Translations under genes and position numbers: made by a program
The notes under the pieces: model-generated
The model's input: the letters and a program-made list of their open reading frames with translations, nothing else
Told to the model about the DNA's origin: nothing
Database searches by the model: none
In this document: positions 27,438-37,843 of the stretch, in pieces
How the letters are laid out: the number at the start of each line of letters is the position of its first letter
How positions within the stretch are numbered: position 1 is the first letter of the stretch
Source: Botryococcus braunii
Lineage: Eukaryota; Chlorophyta; Trebouxiophyceae
Assembly: GCA_002005505.1 (NCBI GenBank)
Contig: MVGU01001203.1
Location: 114,274 to 178,273, forward strand
Direction of reading: 5' to 3'
DNA length: 64,000 bases

Positions 27438-28710
27438 TGATGTATACACCCGCATCACTCTTGCACAGACTATACCCCATCACGCTCAACTTGTCGGTCA
27501 AGGTCTTGTGCCAAGCCCGTGGGGCTTGTTTTAGACCGTATAGTGCCTTCCTGATCTTGCACACAACCCTCGTGTTGCCATTCTCAAATCCTGGTGGTTG
27601 GGTCACATAGACCTCTTCCTCCAACTCTCCATTGAGAAAAGCCGTCTTGATATCCACTTGGTGGATCTCAAGATTCTGTGTGGCAGCCATTGCCAGCACA
27701 GCCCTCCTTGCCCCGTAGCTGCTGGTGGGTGCAAATACCTCCCCAACATCTATCCCAGGGATCTGTCTACACCCTTGGGCAACTAACCTCGCTTTAAAGC
27801 GAGTAACATTCCCATGTGCATCAATTTTAGTGGAGAATATCCAATGGACAGGAATAACTTTTTGTCCATGTGGTCTGTCCACATACTCATGGGTATCAAG
27901 GGAATCCATCTCTTCCCTCATTGCTTGTTGCCAAAAATCCCACTGAGGGGAGCATTGGGCTTCCCTCAGGTTAGATGGCACGTAAACCTTTCCCAGCTTG
28001 ACATAAGGTACATTTTGTACCTTATGCTGAGACTCTGCAGTACTGTCAGCACTCCTGGGACTGTTGTCTTTTATATTCCTCTGATCCTGGTTCCCAGAAT
28101 AAGGTACATTTTGTACCTTATGTTGAGATCCTGCAGTACAGCCAGAACTACCAGAGCCCTCCCCAACTCTCTCTCTTGAACTGCCAGACTCATGCGCTCC
28201 ACCATTACAATCTCTCACCTTTCTCAATGCAGGTGGAAGCAGCAGCTCTCTCTCTCTCCTGGACTCACACCTAGGTACACTACTCTGACTTTCCTGAGCT
28301 GCGCCTACTGTGTCAGGCTGCACCCCATAAGCATGACTGGTTCCCAGCTCAACTTGGCTACGTGCTTCCCCTGCTGCTGGCACTTCTAGCCCACTACTCT
28401 TCTCGCTAACATCTTCTCCAAGCATAGCCTCCCCTGTCTCAACCTGCCTCTGCAAATCAGGGAGACCTACCGAGGGTGGCTCACTCACAAGTACCTGGCC
28501 TGAGCCAGGGTCATGCATGGGGACCCCTACTGAGTCCCTCCTAGCCTGGCGCTGTTCATAACGCTGATCCCTTGTGAGGGTGGTTCCTGGGGGAAGTCTA
28601 TGTTGAGACTTCCCCTGGAACCTGACCCCCTCCTGCAGCTTCTGCAGTTTGTCCAGTTGCGAGTGCGCTTCAGGACCCCCCCGAGCTAAATTTTGAAGAT
28701 GGCCCAGCAC
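27438..28710 (-). pseudogene. pol: Copia-2 linker and reverse transcriptase (truncated by Gypsy-C)
   Basis: Open frame from the integrase-RT linker into reverse transcriptase: HWIFSTKIDAHGNV, VDIKTAFLNGELEEEVYV and LYGLKQAPRAWHKTL. It ends at GVYI where Gypsy-C begins, before YVDD, so the palm is lost. Relative to Copia-1 three codons (VLE) are missing after LDTHE. The AG run here has the in-frame length. Two nonsense changes lie upstream, TAG near 28756 (from CAG) and TGA at 28885 (from TGG). Confidence 0.88.
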
Positions 28711-28884
28711 TGACCAGGACTGCTGTGAGGTCTCTGAAGTGGCAGGGGAACCATCCTAGCTGCTGGGGGCTCCAGCCACAGGTCCGACTGAGCTCCTCAG
28801 CCTGCTATGATCCTCTGGAGATCTAGCAGTGGTAGCAGGAGATCCAGTGGGCTTGCACTCCACCACTGGGTCATCCTCTGCTTT

Positions 28885-31577
28885 TCAAAAATTCACGGGA
28901 ATGGCTGTTGGTGAGCTGGGGACATTGGAATTGCCTCCCCTGCCCTGCGATGACGCTCCTGAGAGCCATTGAGAGGATCCAGGTTGCACCTTAGACATAC
29001 CCACTCTCTCCCCTCCTCTCAAATGCTCAAGGAATGTAACGTCCATACTCTCTTTCCATACACCATTGCCTACGTACACTCTATAAGCCTTAGACTGTGG
29101 GCAATACCCAGTGAACATGCCTGGAATGGTCTTTGGTCCAAATACAGACCGCTGACCTGGGGGAATGTGAACATGTGCCACACAGCCCCATGTGCGCAAG
29201 GAAGCAACATCAGGCTTTACCCCATAGAACATCTCAGTAGGGGTCAGAGGCCTGCCTGTGGTGGGGCCCACGTTGTAAAGCAGGGTGGCAGGCTCCAGTG
29301 CCTCCTTCCACAAGGAAGGGTCTGCTGCAGCGTGCACAAACAGGGTCCTTGTGCGCTCCTTCAGAGTCCGATTCATGCGCTCAGCAAGTCCATTTTGCTG
29401 AGGCGTGGATGGAGCTGAGGTCTCCATTTTAGTGCCCTGCTGAGCACAAAATTCTTTGAACTGCTGATTCAGAAATTCTGTCCCTCTGTCAGATCTCACA
29501 CACTTCACCACTTTCTCATGAAATGTCTTCCAATACTTCAAGAGCTCAATGAGGGCCTTGGGAATGGCTTCTTTCGACTTCACTGCCGATGAGGTTATCA
29601 TATGGGATTTTTCATCAACCACAGTAACCCAAAAACGCTCTCCCGTGATGGCAGCTGGTGAAATGGGCCCCACAGTCTCGACATGCACTCTATCTAACAC
29701 ACTCTCTGCATGCGAAGAGAAAGCTGGAAAGGGGGGGCGAGAATGTTTCCCTAATATACATGACTCACACTGGGGAGAACACTCTGAGCATGGAGCAAGG
29801 GACACATTGATCCCAGTGACCAGATCTTCGTTGTCCAACCTTGTCATACTCTTAACCCCAGGATGACCCAACCTTGCATGCCACAGTAGTCGATCTATAC
29901 ACACGTGCCCTTTCCTGGCATGATACGAGGCAACATGAGGACTGGACTGTGGCTGCGCATCATGCTGGCTCTTGACTGGACACACCCATTCTAAAAAAAA
30001 CAGCCCTCGCTCTCTGGCTATCTGACCAGACCAGCCTGCTGGGCCTTTCATGGTCGTGTACCCACCTGCACTGTCCGTGAGGAATGATGCTCCATCCTGA
30101 ATGGCTCCTGTGACAGAAATCAGATTAGTGTGTGCAGCGGGCACACACTGCACATTATGCAGCCAAAACACCTCTTGTCTGGCATTGACCAGACACACAG
30201 ACCCAGTTGAAACTATCCCTCCTTTGGCGTCAGAAGTGGCCAAATGAAGAGGGAGGGGTTGGGCATGCATGACTGGGTTGTGTAGTAAAGACATATCATT
30301 TACAAGGTGCACCGATGCACCACTATCTATCAGCCACGAGGTACTGCAAGCCCCATGAGACGTAGGGGTAAGCACATTTAACGAAACGAACATAGGCTCA
30401 CCAGCACCTGGAGGAGGTGGTGGTGGGAGATGCCAGCCTGGGAAGAAGGGGAAGATAGTGGACACAGATCCAGGAGCATGTGAGGTTGACACGGGAGGGC
30501 CTCCTCTGGATTGGCCAGCATCCCACCAGCTGGCTTGTTGCTGAGGAGCTCCAGTGCCCCACCACGCAGCTGGGCCCGCACTTGCAGCTTGCATTGTGCC
30601 ATGTAGAGCTTGCAGCCTCTTCAGATCCAGGCGCTCCCTCCAGAAATGTCCCGTCCCGTGGCAGAAGCGACACGCCAGTTCCTCCTTTGGCCTCCTGCCA
30701 CGTCCAGACCCTCGCCCCCCGCCTCCAGCGTTGTGAGCAGAAGGACCATAGTGGGCCTGACCATCAGCAGGTGCTCCAGCTCCCACTCCTGGTGCTGCTC
30801 GAGCGCCCGGTGCAGCTCCAGCGCCTTGGGGAGGCCCAGGGATTCCACCCTGAGCTGGCACGGCTGCTGCTGCTGCTGCCATAACTGCTGCAGCTGATAA
30901 TGTGACTTGCACTGACTCTGCCAACGGGACATCATGGTACTCCAAGTTCTCAATGGCAGTGAGGATCGTCTCCAGCATGTTGTAGGGGTCTGACTTGGCG
31001 GAGGTAATTGCCCAAGCGTCGTTCTGCAAGACTGCAGGTAGCCCCTTATACATATACCTGCAGATCTGGCGGTCGCTCAGCTGATGGTTATTGGCCTCCA
31101 GGGAGGCGGCAATACTGATGACTCGGTGGCACCATTCTTGCACTGTCTCTCCCTTTACCATGCCTTGTTTGAGCCCCTTGATCCACTTCTCGTTGATTTC
31201 CCTGTCCTTCCCTCCAGTGCAGCGGTCTGCCATCCACTGAATGAAGTCAAAAGCGCTCCCCTGCTGTTTGACTTCGTCGTGCCACATGGACGGGACAGAC
31301 TGCAAAATGAAATGTTTTCCTGCTGCGTTCTCTGCGGTCTTAGGCATGGCTGCCTCCAACGCTCCCATTGCTCCTTTTTGCATTGCGCAGGACTCCAGCT
31401 CTTCACGCCAGGCCCTGAAATTAGTGCGATCAGCCTTCAGCTGCGTAGACATCTTGGGATTGGAGGAGTTCATCGTGTATGCATACGAGCTGGCTGCAGT
31501 GCCTCCAGTGGTCTGTCCTGACTGCCCAGCTCCTGAGGAGGCCGTGCTGCCTCCTGCTGGTGTTGCCATAGTCTCTG
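28885..31577 (-). CDS. gag-pol: Copia-2 Gag-protease-integrase (upstream codons displaced by Gypsy-A2)
   Basis: One 894-codon frame from MATPAGGSTASSG (31569) to TGA at 28885. It shows the copia Gag region, CCHC knuckle (C-RF-C-HGTG-H-FWRE then R where Cys is expected, so the last Cys is lost), protease LIDSGASVHLV, LLWHARLGHPG, zinc pair C-SPQC-ESC, and integrase with Asp in VHVETVGP changed to Glu, Asp in VRSDRGTEF and Glu in NGLAERMNR. The frame passes through the point where Copia-1 has lost a base. The family start codon is at 37489, beyond Gypsy-A2. The changed Cys and first Asp suggest this copy is decaying. Confidence 0.88.
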
Positions 31578-31839
31578 TGTAGCATTTCCTAGGGTATAAT
31601 GCTCTAGTATGGTCCTTGGCATTGCTCTATGACTTGCCATGTGATCTAGATTCACGGTACAACCTCGCTCAGGTAGTCGCTCGGTTGCCCGACTATACGT
31701 CCGTGGCAGTACGGTGTACATCCGACCCTGGATGGGATTAAGGGCGAGCCTGTGAATCAATCATGTAACACTCTTTCCGTTCACACCACGAACTGTCTCA
31801 CTGTCTCATCCAAATCTCTTCCGCTTAGTTATTGCTACA
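31578..31839 (+). repeat. 5' LTR of Gypsy-A2
   Basis: TGTAGCATTTCC to GCTACA, 262 bp. Identical by eye to 37165-37426. Confidence 0.95.
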
Positions 31840-31840
31840 G

Positions 31841-31852
31841 TGGTATCGGCGA
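31841..31852 (+). other. Primer binding site of Gypsy-A2
   Basis: TGGTATCGGCGA, one base after the LTR. Confidence 0.8.
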
Positions 31853-31908
31853 CAAGGCTAGTTCCTTGTCGTTCGTTCGTGGTGCGTTCTTTTTTTTCGA
31901 GATTTGTG

Positions 31909-32466
31909 ATGTCGCGGCATCCTCGTTCGGGTTCAAGGGCTCGTGCACCTAGTCCTGGCATCGTAGAGCCAGATCCATCCCTAGATCTTCTTGATTATGT
32001 ATATGTAGATCTTTTAGGGGTAGATCCTCGTCGTGTGCTTAGGCATCGGGTAGATATCGGTGCCATGCCCGAAGGAGCCGTTGCATTAGGATCTAGTGTT
32101 CCGTCGCATTCCCCTCCAGTTGATACCGCTCAGAGCATTTTAGAGGGACTTGAGATGTTATTTCAGTGCTCTCTCGCGCAACCTGCACCTGTGGTCGTGC
32201 CGCAGCCCATACCAACGGCAACTCCGGCATCGGCTACAGCCTCGTCAGGTTTAGGGAAGCCCTCGCTTCAATTTCCAGACACATCTGTATTTGATGGAGA
32301 TCCAATGAAGTTGGATCCATGGCTTATGCAGACTGAAATGTTTTTGGGGGCCTACGATGTAGGCCTGGCATCCGCTCGGTCCGTGGAGGTGGCTACGATG
32401 TTCTACCGTTGCTTCCAACTACAACTTGAGTTGAGGAGGCACCTTACCAAGTCAAATACAACTTGA
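31909..32466 (+). pseudogene. gag: Gypsy-A2 gag, internally deleted
   Basis: Starts at ATG 31909 (MSRHPRSGSRARAPSP). It matches Gypsy-A1 Gag through FPDTSVFDGDPMKLDPWLMQ and ARSVEVATMF, then jumps to about 20 unrelated codons (YRCFQLQLELRRHL) and a stop. The rest of the Gag core and the zinc knuckle, about 190 codons in Gypsy-A1, are deleted. The product could not form a normal particle. Confidence 0.87.
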
Positions 32467-32514
32467 TTTGGGTTTCTTTCTTGGTTTTCAGCAGTGTGAG
32501 CCCTGCTTTTAGAG

Positions 32515-33897
32515 ATGGTTTCCACCTGTCCTGCAGTCCAGTATGGGATCCCTGTATTGCACGACGTGGGGAATCTTCAGGACTTTTTCTCTAGCTGTTG
32601 CCATAGTTTCATGACCCATTACGTGTATGGGCATGGTGTATGTAGGAAGTTTCAGACATCACCCCCTTACAAGTACCTAGCTAGTCCTGATGTTCAGTGT
32701 AAGAGTGATGCAGCCTCCTCTTTTCCTGCAAGTACGTCTCATGTTGTATTGTTTTGTCAGAGTAGTGACAGAGCGTCTGCTGTCAGCCAACTTGTAATCC
32801 ACTTACTCCCTGGGACCAGATTGACTGTGCTCTCTGGCCCGAGTGATTGTGGACAGGTGTTGGAAGGGGCTACTGGGCAGCAATCTCATGATGTCTTGCT
32901 TTCGGGCCCTGTGTTGACTGCTTTGGGCATTACTTCCACCGTTCAGAGCTCGCCCAACTGCTACTCATCAGGCTTGCCCTTGTTTCGTTGCTTTGTGCAG
33001 ACTGGTTGTTTGAGTGTGAAGCAAAAACCCCTGCCAGAAACTTCTTTAGACTCTTTTGTGCAGTTAAACACTAGCCAGACTGTGAATGGTCCTGATCTTT
33101 CCTCTACGTGCATTGAATTTGAGGGAATTCTTGCTTGTAGACCTGTCAGGATTTTGTTAGACAGTGGGGCCTCTGCAAACTTTATTGATAATAAACTTGT
33201 GCAGGAGCTTGCCCTTCCCACTGCTTCTTTAAGTTCACATGTTGCTATTCGTGTTGCTGATGGTAGGACCTCTATAGTAGAGAGTAATGTGGCAATTGAC
33301 CTGACTGTGGGGTCTCTGGATTTTGGAGTCACTTGTCTCCCCACAGAGTTGGCATACTATGACCTTGTTTTAGGGAAACCTTGGTTGACTGTGTTTAATC
33401 CGGTTGTAAATTGGAAGCTAAATGCAGTGTCATTGATTCATTCTGATAGGACACATGTACTTGTGGGCTGCCAAAGGTCAGGTGTACCTGAGTATGTGAT
33501 CTCCTCAATAGAAGTGGAAGAGTTGGTCCAGTTGGGTGATCCAATGTATCTGATTCAGCTTAATGCAGTGACCGAACCCTCCTTAAATACTAATACATAT
33601 AACGTGCCAGAGTTGGAGCAGCTTCTGCAGGAATTTAAAGATGTCCTTTCAGGACTGCCTCAGGGCCTGCCTCCCTCTCGTGCTGGAGACCAGTATATTA
33701 GATTGGAGCCGGGCGCAGTTCCTCCAGCCTCCCGCATTTATCCACTGTCCGGAGCCCAGCTTGCTGAGCTTCGTGCACAGTTGCAGGAGCTCCTAGAGAG
33801 GGGCTTCATCCGCCCATCGACTTCCCCTTTTGGTGCACCTATCCTGTTCGTCCCGAAGATGGTGGTTGGCGTTTGTGTATTGACTATAGAGCCTTGA
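32515..33897 (+). pseudogene. pol: Gypsy-A2 protease and start of reverse transcriptase
   Basis: Unrecognised Cys-rich lead-in (HDVGNLQDFFSSCCHSF), then retropepsin with LLDSGASANFID and LVLGKPWLTVF, then [21 protein letters not shown] 4-base loss near 33860 (Gypsy-A1 reads KMDGGWRL there) shifts the frame, which stops at 33897. Reverse transcriptase continues in the next frame. Confidence 0.88.
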
Positions 33898-34654
33898 ACA
33901 GGGTTACGCTGAGAAATCAACACCCTTTACCTAGGATTGATGAAATGTTTGAGCAGTTGCATGGAAGTTGTGTGTTTTCTAAGCTTGACCTTGCCTCTGG
34001 CTACCACCAGATTCGTATGCATGAGGATAGCATAGAAAAGACTGCTTTTAAAACCCGTTATGGTAATTATGAGTTCACTGTTATGCCTTTTGGGTTAACT
34101 AATGCTCCTGCCACTTTTCAATCTGTTATGAATACTATCCTGGCTCCCTTTCTGGATAGGTTTGTGTTGGTTTACCTGGATGACATCCTGATATATTCTA
34201 AGTCCGTTGAAGAACACATGGAGCACTTACGTATTATCCTGTCAGTGCTTAGGGAACATAAATTCTATTGTAAAAGATCTAAATGTGAGTTTGTTTCTAA
34301 GCAGGTGGAATACTTGGGACACTTGTTGACACCCCAAGGGATTATGGTGGGTCCGAGGAAGGTTGCAGCCATCCGGGACTGCCCACTCCCTTGAATCTGT
34401 CACAGTTGAGAGGTTTCTTAGGCTTGACTCAATACTATGACACATTTATGGATCATTTTGCAGATGTTGCTTATCCTCTTACTGAGTTGCTCAAAAAGGA
34501 TGTGCCATGGACTTGGGAGGGACCCCAAGCCCAAGCCTTCCTTGCATTGAAGGATCTTGTGTCCTCTCCTCCATGTTTGTTAATGCCAGACTTAGACAAA
34601 GCTTTTGTTGTGCATGTAGATGCCTCAGGCTTTGCTGTGGGTGCTGTTTTGTAG
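33873..34654 (+). pseudogene. pol: Gypsy-A2 reverse transcriptase and start of RNase H
   Basis: Two frames, 33873-34394 and 34391-34654. The first has [37 protein letters not shown] and catalytic YLDD at 34172-34183 (LVYLDDILIYSK). One base is missing near 34380, so RDWPTPLNL reads as RDCPLP-stop. The second has FLGLTQYYDTF and the RNase H start FVVHVDASGFAVGAVL, then TAG at 34652-34654 where CAG is expected before QDQG. Confidence 0.88.
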
Positions 34655-35698
34655 CAGGATCAAGGACATGGTCTGCAGCCTGTCGCTTTTGAGTCCAGGA
34701 AACTCCAGCCCCCTGAGAGGAAATTGGCCCCGTATGACAGAGAATTATTGGCTCTTGTTCATGCTTTGCTTAAATGGAAACATTTGCTGCTGGGTGCTAA
34801 ATTTACAGTTCACACTGATCAGCAGGCTTTAAAGTACTTACTGACTGCTCCTGTTAGGACTAGTATGCAGGAACGTTGGCTCACTGAGATTATGAGGTTT
34901 ATGCATGATATAAAGTATGTTAAAGGCACTGATAATGTGGTCGCAGATGTTTTGTCTAGGCGTGTTGACCTTGCAGTGATGCATGTCTCCTCTGTTGCTG
35001 TCTCTTCTGTCCTACAAGAGATTGCCTTGCTTTGTGTTTCTGATCCCACAGTTGCTACACTTGTGGATGAAGGTGTTTTGGTATTGAGGGACTCTGTACC
35101 TTATTCTGTGCAGTCAGGGAAGGTCTATGTACCTGATGCATTGAGAGAGAAGGTGCTGAGAGAGTGCCATACCACACCCTTTTCTGGCCATCTTGGTATT
35201 AACAAGATGTATGAGCTAGTGTGCAGGGAGTTTTGGTGGCCACGTCTCAGCTCATCAGTCAGGGACTTTTGCAGGTCTTGTGACACGTGCCAGTGCACTA
35301 AAGGGACTGGAGCCGTACCTTATGGTTTGCTTCAACCACTGCCCATTCCAGATGGACCTTGGCAGAGCGTTTCCCTTGATTTAGTGACTGATTTACCTGT
35401 CTGTTGTGGGTTTGACTCTATTGTGGTATTTGTGGATAGGTTTTCTAAGTTGTGTGTCTTGGCTGCATGCACTAAAACCATCACTGCACCTCAACTTGCA
35501 CAACTGTTTATAGACAGAGTCTTTGTGAGATTTGGAATGTCTACCTCCATTGTGAGTGATAGAGATCCGAGGTTCACTAGCCATTTTTGGAAGGCCTTTG
35601 TTAAATTATTGGGTACTGAGATTGCTATGTCTACTGCTTACCACCCTCAGACAGACGGGCAGACAGAGAGAATGAATCAAAAATGGAAGACATGTTAA
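34655..35698 (+). pseudogene. pol: Gypsy-A2 RNase H and integrase core
   Basis: After the TAG the same frame continues. RNase H: PYDRELLALVHALLKWKHLL, VHTDQQALKYLL and KGTDNVVADVLSR. Integrase: zinc domain with H-x3-H in TTPFSGHLGINKMYEL... and C-DTC, Asp in VSLDLVTDLP, Asp in IVSDRDPRFTSHFW and Glu in QTDGQTERMNQ. A small indel near 35685 moves the frame just after the catalytic Glu. Confidence 0.88.
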
Positions 35699-36411
35699 GA
35701 GGGTTTGTGGGGCCGAGACAGGATGACTGGTGCAAGTATTTAAGCATGGTGGAGTTTGCTTACAATAACTCTCTCCAGGCTTCCACACTGCAGACACCCT
35801 TCTTCCTGAATCACGGGCGCCATCCCCTTACTCCCTTGTCTTCTGCTGTTCCTTCACGTTCTGCAAATCCTGCTGTGTCTGAGTGGGTTGAGGGGCTGCA
35901 GACTGCCTTGAAAAGTGCCAAGTCTAATCTTGCCTCTGCACAGCAACGGCAGAAGTCTTATGCAGATAGAAAGAGACGAGACCACCCTTTCAAGGTGGGG
36001 GACCAGGTGTTGCTGGCTGCAAGGAAGAACCAGCTTTCACCTGGGCTCTCGTCAAAATTATCAGCTAAGTATTTTGGGCCCTTTACTATTGCTGCAGCAT
36101 TTGGTACTCGTGCTTTTAGACTTATCTTGCCTGAGACTGTGAACATTCATCCTGTGTTTCATGTTTCCCAGCTGAAGCCTTATGTGTCTTCATCTTCACC
36201 AGTGACCGTTACTTCACCTCCTCCTTTGTATGCAGACAAGCGTGGCGGCGTTTATGAAGTTGAGGCCATCATTGCTAAAAAGAGAGTTGGAAAGTCTTGG
36301 CGGTATTTGGTCAAATGGATGGGCTATGATGAGACTGAGAACACTTGGGAGCCCCTTGCCCATGTTCGCCACTTGGCAGACGACGTGGCAGCTGCCCCAG
36401 TCCTTTCTTAA
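35683..36411 (+). CDS. pol: Gypsy-A2 integrase C-terminus with chromodomain
   Basis: 242 codons: end of integrase core (MVEFAYNNSLQASTLQTPFF), a basic segment (QRQKSYADRKRRDHPFKVGD), GPY/F-type module (KYFGPFTIAAAFGTRAFRL, HPVFHVSQLKPYV), then a chromodomain near residues 185-235 (YEVEAIIAKKRVGKSWRYL, VKWMGYDETENTWEPLAHV). Like Gypsy-C this marks a chromovirus-type element. In an intact copy it would be the end of Pol; here it is separated by a frameshift. Confidence 0.88.
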   Translation: MEDMLRGFVGPRQDDWCKYLSMVEFAYNNSLQASTLQTPFFLNHGRHPLTPLSSAVPSRSANPAVSEWVEGLQTALKSAKSNLASAQQRQKSYADRKRRDHPFKVGDQVLLAARKNQLSPGLSSKLSAKYFGPFTIAAAFGTRAFRLILPETVNIHPVFHVSQLKPYVSSSSPVTVTSPPPLYADKRGGVYEVEAIIAKKRVGKSWRYLVKWMGYDETENTWEPLAHVRHLADDVAAAPVLS

Positions 36412-37164
36412 GTCCCACTTGCGGGCATCCCTTGTTGAGCCACTTGCGGCCTTGAGACTTTTCCAGCCATTTGCGGCTGATGACCCTTGGACTTCGCCAG
36501 CCAGCTTGGATCTGGGAGGGAGGGAGGGTGGAAGGGTCTGGGAGGGAGAGGGATCATGAATTGGGTTGCATGCATGTCTCTTATTTATATGCTTTGCATG
36601 GGTTATGTTTCCTTGACCCACGGCTCCATTTTGTGATGCACTTGCTGTGGCAGTGTAGCTGCAAATTGTAGTTCCGTGTCTGCATGACTTGCTTTGGTAT
36701 CTTACCCATGAGATACACTATGTGGTAGTTAGCTGTGTATGGCTTGCTGCTCTAGACAATATGCCTTATGCCTGTGCTGGAAAGCCACCTCAAGCGAAGG
36801 TTACACTGCAGTGCAGGGTAACTGGACCTAAGGTTTGGACAAGTGCTAGTCTAATGACTCAACCTAATTGTTTCATCACTGGTGTGAGTGTTGTCTAGAG
36901 AGTTCGTCCCCTAAGTTAGAGGATCCGCCTTGCAGACGATAGTCCTTAGAATGTTAAGGTATTCGGGCATTGAGCAGATGAGTCCCTCGTCTGTGTCGTG
37001 CTAACTTGCTTTGTGGACTTCATCCTCTGACTTGCTGGTTTGGTAACTATAGGAGGTGTGATTATCTATAGTTGCAGTAAGCAGGGTTCGTGATACCCCT
37101 GTCTTACGTTTGTGGCCCCATTGCCATTAACACCATCTCATAGCTTATGCCAAGGGGGAGGGCA
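36412..37164 (+). other. Gypsy-A2 3' untranslated region and polypurine tract
   Basis: About 740 bp without a gene; a GGGAGGGAGGG run lies near 36515-36545. The purine tract AAGGGGGAGGGCA lies at 37152-37164, directly before the LTR. Confidence 0.65.
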
Positions 37165-37426
37165 TGTAGCATTTCCTAGGGTATAATGCTCTAGTATGGT
37201 CCTTGGCATTGCTCTATGACTTGCCATGTGATCTAGATTCACGGTACAACCTCGCTCAGGTAGTCGCTCGGTTGCCCGACTATACGTCCGTGGCAGTACG
37301 GTGTACATCCGACCCTGGATGGGATTAAGGGCGAGCCTGTGAATCAATCATGTAACACTCTTTCCGTTCACACCACGAACTGTCTCACTGTCTCATCCAA
37401 ATCTCTTCCGCTTAGTTATTGCTACA
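37165..37426 (+). repeat. 3' LTR of Gypsy-A2
   Basis: 262 bp, identical by eye to the 5' LTR; followed by the target copy CTCTG. Confidence 0.95.
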
Positions 37427-37785
37427 CTCTGTACTGCTGGGATTACTTTCAGAAACCTTGCTTTGAGAACGAGTTTGAGGTCTGGTCATACACTTCACTT
37501 GCTCTCACAGCGTTCAGCCTGACACAGCTGGTTTAAGTATACCCTTCCGGCGTACACCACACGCTTTCAAGTATTCCACCCTTTCGAGGTCTAGCATGTA
37601 ACCTTAATATGCAAGATATGCAAAATATTCTTCAGCAATTCAATTGCCTGACCACCTGGACCTACTGACGGTCTCACGACAACGACGACGGGTGATAATC
37701 TCAGGTCACTTCACGGAAAAAAAAACTTCCCAAGAGATTGAAGACTCTGTCGGTAGGCCTTCTGAGTGAATATCCAGTTGTTCCT
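37427..37785 (-). pseudogene. gag: Copia-2 gag start and leader
   Basis: Contains the family start codon at 37489 (MTRPQTRSQSKVSESNPSS), whose frame would join MATPAGG at 31569 if Gypsy-A2 were absent. The leader (37490-37785) matches Copia-1 5870-6168. It breaks at CCAGTTGTTCCTTT; the rest of the leader and the 5' LTR are missing. Confidence 0.85.
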
Positions 37786-37843
37786 TTCGTCTGGGGTTTA
37801 GAAATGGGACGGTATGAGACGGGGATGGGGCTCGCGGCACTCC
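37786..37843. other. Filler between Copia-2 and Copia-3
   Basis: About 58 bp that match neither element, between a broken Copia-2 leader and a broken Copia-3 RNase H. It looks like an end-joining junction with inserted sequence. Exact limits are uncertain by a few bases. Confidence 0.55.

Larger units (their letters stand above)
31578..37426 (+). mobile_element. Gypsy-A2: complete chromodomain gypsy element with identical LTRs
   Basis: 5849 bp, two 262 bp LTRs that I read as identical, and target duplication CTCTG (31573-31577, 37427-37431) within the Copia-2 gag start. Order: LTR, primer site, gag, protease, reverse transcriptase, RNase H, integrase, chromodomain, 3' region, purine tract, LTR. 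The coding part has a large gag deletion, at least three small indels and one in-frame stop, so it cannot encode its own proteins. Confidence 0.95.
20373..37785 (-). mobile_element. Copia-2: minus-strand copia element interrupted by Gypsy-C and Gypsy-A2
   Basis: Same family as Copia-1. Pieces: 3' LTR 20373-21035 (inner end missing), pol-gag 27438-31577, gag start and leader 37427-37785. Gypsy-C lies between the LTR and reverse transcriptase; RNase H, the end of reverse transcriptase and about 40 bp of LTR are gone at that place. Gypsy-A2 sits within the gag N-terminal codons. The 5' LTR and first 110 bp of leader are missing at 37785. Confidence 0.88.
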
